Notes under the pieces: generated by a model | Told to the model about the DNA's origin: nothing | Databases searched by the model: none | Seen by the model: the letters and a program-made list of their open reading frames with translations, nothing else | In this document: positions 61,562 to 64,000 of the stretch, in pieces | How the letters are laid out: each line of letters opens with the position of its first letter | Numbering within the stretch: position 1 is the first letter of the stretch | Made by a program: the position numbers and the translations under genes | Assembly: GCA_000611775.1 (NCBI GenBank) | Contig: KK106981.1 | Coordinates: 2,103,507-2,167,506, forward strand | From: Umbilicaria muhlenbergii | Taxonomy: Eukaryota; Ascomycota; Lecanoromycetes; Umbilicariales; Umbilicariaceae | Direction of reading: 5' to 3' | Length of the DNA: 64,000 nucleotides

Positions 61562-64000
61562 AGAGATATGACTGATGTACAAGAATGAGAAAAGGAGCTT
61601 TTTGTGCTTGCATTTTTTTTAAGCTGAGTTCTTGAGATTGATAGTCAGGTTCTTGTACATCTTACTAAAGCATCTTCTTGAAGCTGTTGTCTAGAAGCAT
61701 ATTCTGTGAATAATATCTTGCAGTCACTCTGAACTCAATACTTCATCTAGTTCATGCAATGCACAGGATTCATTCAGTGACCTTTAAACTGCACTTACTA
61801 CTTTATATTTCATACCTCTACTGAGGTTGTCAACCTTTGAAGGTGTTGATCAGCAATCTCAACAGGAAAGTTGACAGGAACTAACTTGAAGATTGAGCAG
61901 ATGATTTTTATACTGTGATTATAATAATATGAGTAGTTTCTGTGAATAAGTCAGTACTAGAAATAGAGAGGGTTCAACAGCCACAAAGGGTTCAATAGTC
62001 ACAAAGAGCTCAACAGTCACACTATGTGATAATGACTGAGTCTCATCAAGTGTACTCTGTGTCACATGCAAAGAGATCACCTGCTGAGCTCTAAATTAAT
62101 GCAGGCTTTTTAACCCCGCATCAGAAATGTTGAGATTATGTCATTCAACTCAACAAGAACATTGTTTAAAAGGTTCATTACTCTTAAGAGAAGTCAAGTA
62201 ATTAATTTTCTTGCACCCTCAAGAAGCTTCAGTAATTCAGCATCATGTTTACTGTCTTTTGCTGCTTGTCTATAAGTCTGTACTGCTCAAGGCAACTTGA
62301 TCATGAGGTTAAGTTTAAGACCTTTATGTGTTGAGCTGACCTTCAAACAACTTCTTCAGTTTCAGTTGACAGCTCACTCATCAGCAGTGCATCATACATG
62401 ATTCAACTTGTGAGGCAGATCAATTATGAACTGCAGAAGTCAATTAAATACTTTGTTTTAATGAGCAACAGCTCTGATTTTGCTGAGGTCACTGAGGACA
62501 ACCTTCTCAAATTGAATTTCAATAAACTGAACTTGTGTTTGATCATGAACAATCTCACAAGTTACAGATCCTGTACTAACTATTAAAGCCTGCAGGTGCA
62601 AAAAGCACAACAAATTTTTTAAAATCAACCTCTATCAAAAGAACCCTATCAGTGTGCATCATTAACAGGTCAACCTCATGTGACTGTTAAGAAATATTAA
62701 TTTAACATCTCAACAAAAGGGCTCTGAAGTGGAGTCAAGTAACAAAGTAAAGAAATTGACAGAACAAGAGAAGCAGGAACTTTTATCTTCTGATATATAA
62801 GATAAAACTTCATTTCTGAAGTTACACATTTCACTCTTACAAGCTCTTGAGGTACTTAATATTACAGACTTTAAGAAATCTTTCTGACTTGAATTAAAAA
62901 ATGAATAAAGCACCTGCAAATCAGTCAGACATTGTGACTCTGAAGAAAGTTCTTCAATTTCTACTCCTCAAAGTCAGAACAAGTCTTGATATGAGCTGCC
63001 TTTTAAGCCTGCTATCTTTTGATTGAGTTAACACAGAACTGAACCTTGATCTTGAGTTTAAAAGTCTTTGAAAGGCTGAATTAATCAGCTCAAATATTGT
63101 CTTATTTTTGTGCAATTATCTTATTGATACGTCTTCTGATGTGAAAGTCAATCTTAAAAAGATTGAAGATTTAGTAATCTCTGCAATGCGTCACATCAAA
63201 TTGCACAATAAACAGCAACTCACAGAGCAAGTCAGACTTCATGAAATTATTAACAGAGTACTTGAGTTTAGCTGTACATTAAATTGAGTGTCTGTGTATA
63301 AAGGCAGCATTGTGCATGTGTTTAAGTCTGGCCCTGGTGAACTTCTCAATTGCTGTCAGTGCAAAAATGACTGCCTTCAACAAAATTGAAGCAATTGACA
63401 TACTGAGAAGTCTCATCATACTCAAAGCAAGAAGGTACTAGTGACACTGAAACTGTCAATGTGTAGTATTATCACTGATTGATTGTAATAAGTCAGTAAG
63501 GAGTTCATGTCATGAATGAATCAAAGTGAATGTAACAACTATGATCTTGACTATGATGATCATGACTTTGATTATGATCATGAACTCATGAAAGACCTCA
63601 CAGCTTGCAATAAGAAGTGCAGATATTACAGAAACTGTGATTATTAAGATGATTAATGAACACTCTTCAATGCTTCTCAAAGGTTGATGAAGTTTAATGT
63701 ATTTACTGAGGCATTATTCTGATCAAACTGAATGTTGAGAAGCTTGAAAGATTAAGCTTTCTTTGATTGTCTTTTCTCTGTCATTTAGATGATGTAAGAA
63801 TCAGGTCTGATAAAGGAAATCTATGTGTGATAAAAGATTCTTTTCACTCATAAAGATCAGCTGCAATTGTGTTAACACAATATGTCTAGATATAATTTAA
63901 AGCATTACAGAGATGCTTGAAGATAATCTGTCTCTTTTTATTCTTAAAATTTCAGCCTCAGGTGTTGTTCTTCTCTTTTTCATGATTTTATCTTTTTTTC
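61562..64000. other. AT-rich decayed DNA to window end, unrecognised
   Basis: Plus-strand frames are broken chiefly by TGA, as in the neighbours. The longest open piece is 62398-62586. A short direct repeat of the CACAAAGGGTTCAATAGT type occurs about 61975-62025. An Asp/Tyr-rich stretch lies near 63540-63600 (CNNYDLDYDDHDFDYDHE). No domain, LTR or RNA gene was recognised. Confidence 0.35.

Overview
The window looks like a filamentous ascomycete (Pezizomycotina) chromosome segment made of transposon-packed, AT-rich, heavily C-to-T mutated DNA around two short islands of normal composition. Supporting signs are a HET-domain (heterokaryon incompatibility) gene, short spliceosomal introns with CTAAC-like branch sites, chromodomain Gypsy elements, Helitron, hAT and Tad1-like LINE remains, and a RIP-like mutation pattern. 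I cannot name a species. No gene in the window is clearly intact.

Layout. 1-4275: Gypsy relic, minus strand. 4276-10552: Gypsy copy A, plus strand, missing its right end. 10553-15292: smaller minus-strand Gypsy inserted in A. 15957-16534: C-terminal end of a LINE. About 16900-27.9 kb: a Helitron-type gene carrying a solo LTR, a perfect 272-bp tandem duplication, a miniature LTR element (TRIM) that itself holds a 6.65-kb Gypsy, and a hAT-like MITE. 28185-36553: Gypsy copy B, complete with LTRs and target duplication. 36554-39.6 kb: decayed, partly repeated sequence. 40.2-48.07 kb: GC-balanced island with a HET gene (minus) and a decayed ankyrin/P-loop NTPase gene resembling the Crinkler type (plus). 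48073-56854: 8.8-kb minus-strand Gypsy, complete with LTRs. 57.0-59.6 kb: hAT transposon whose 730-codon frame is broken only by TGA. 60017-61561: decayed multi-zinc-finger gene. 61.6-64 kb: decayed AT-rich DNA.

The most unusual property is the mutation spectrum. In the hAT transposase all 13 premature stops are TGA where tryptophan is expected, with no TAG or TAA. Classical CpA-directed RIP would turn TGG into TAG. TGG to TGA requires the first C of CCA on the other strand to change (CpC to TpC). The same TGG/TGA swap accounts for three of the four differences between the non-coding LTRs of the 48-56.9 kb element, so it is mutational and not a coding effect. Two unrelated Gypsy elements also carry a cysteine-rich, zinc-cluster-like ORF antisense to pol, next to the 3' LTR.
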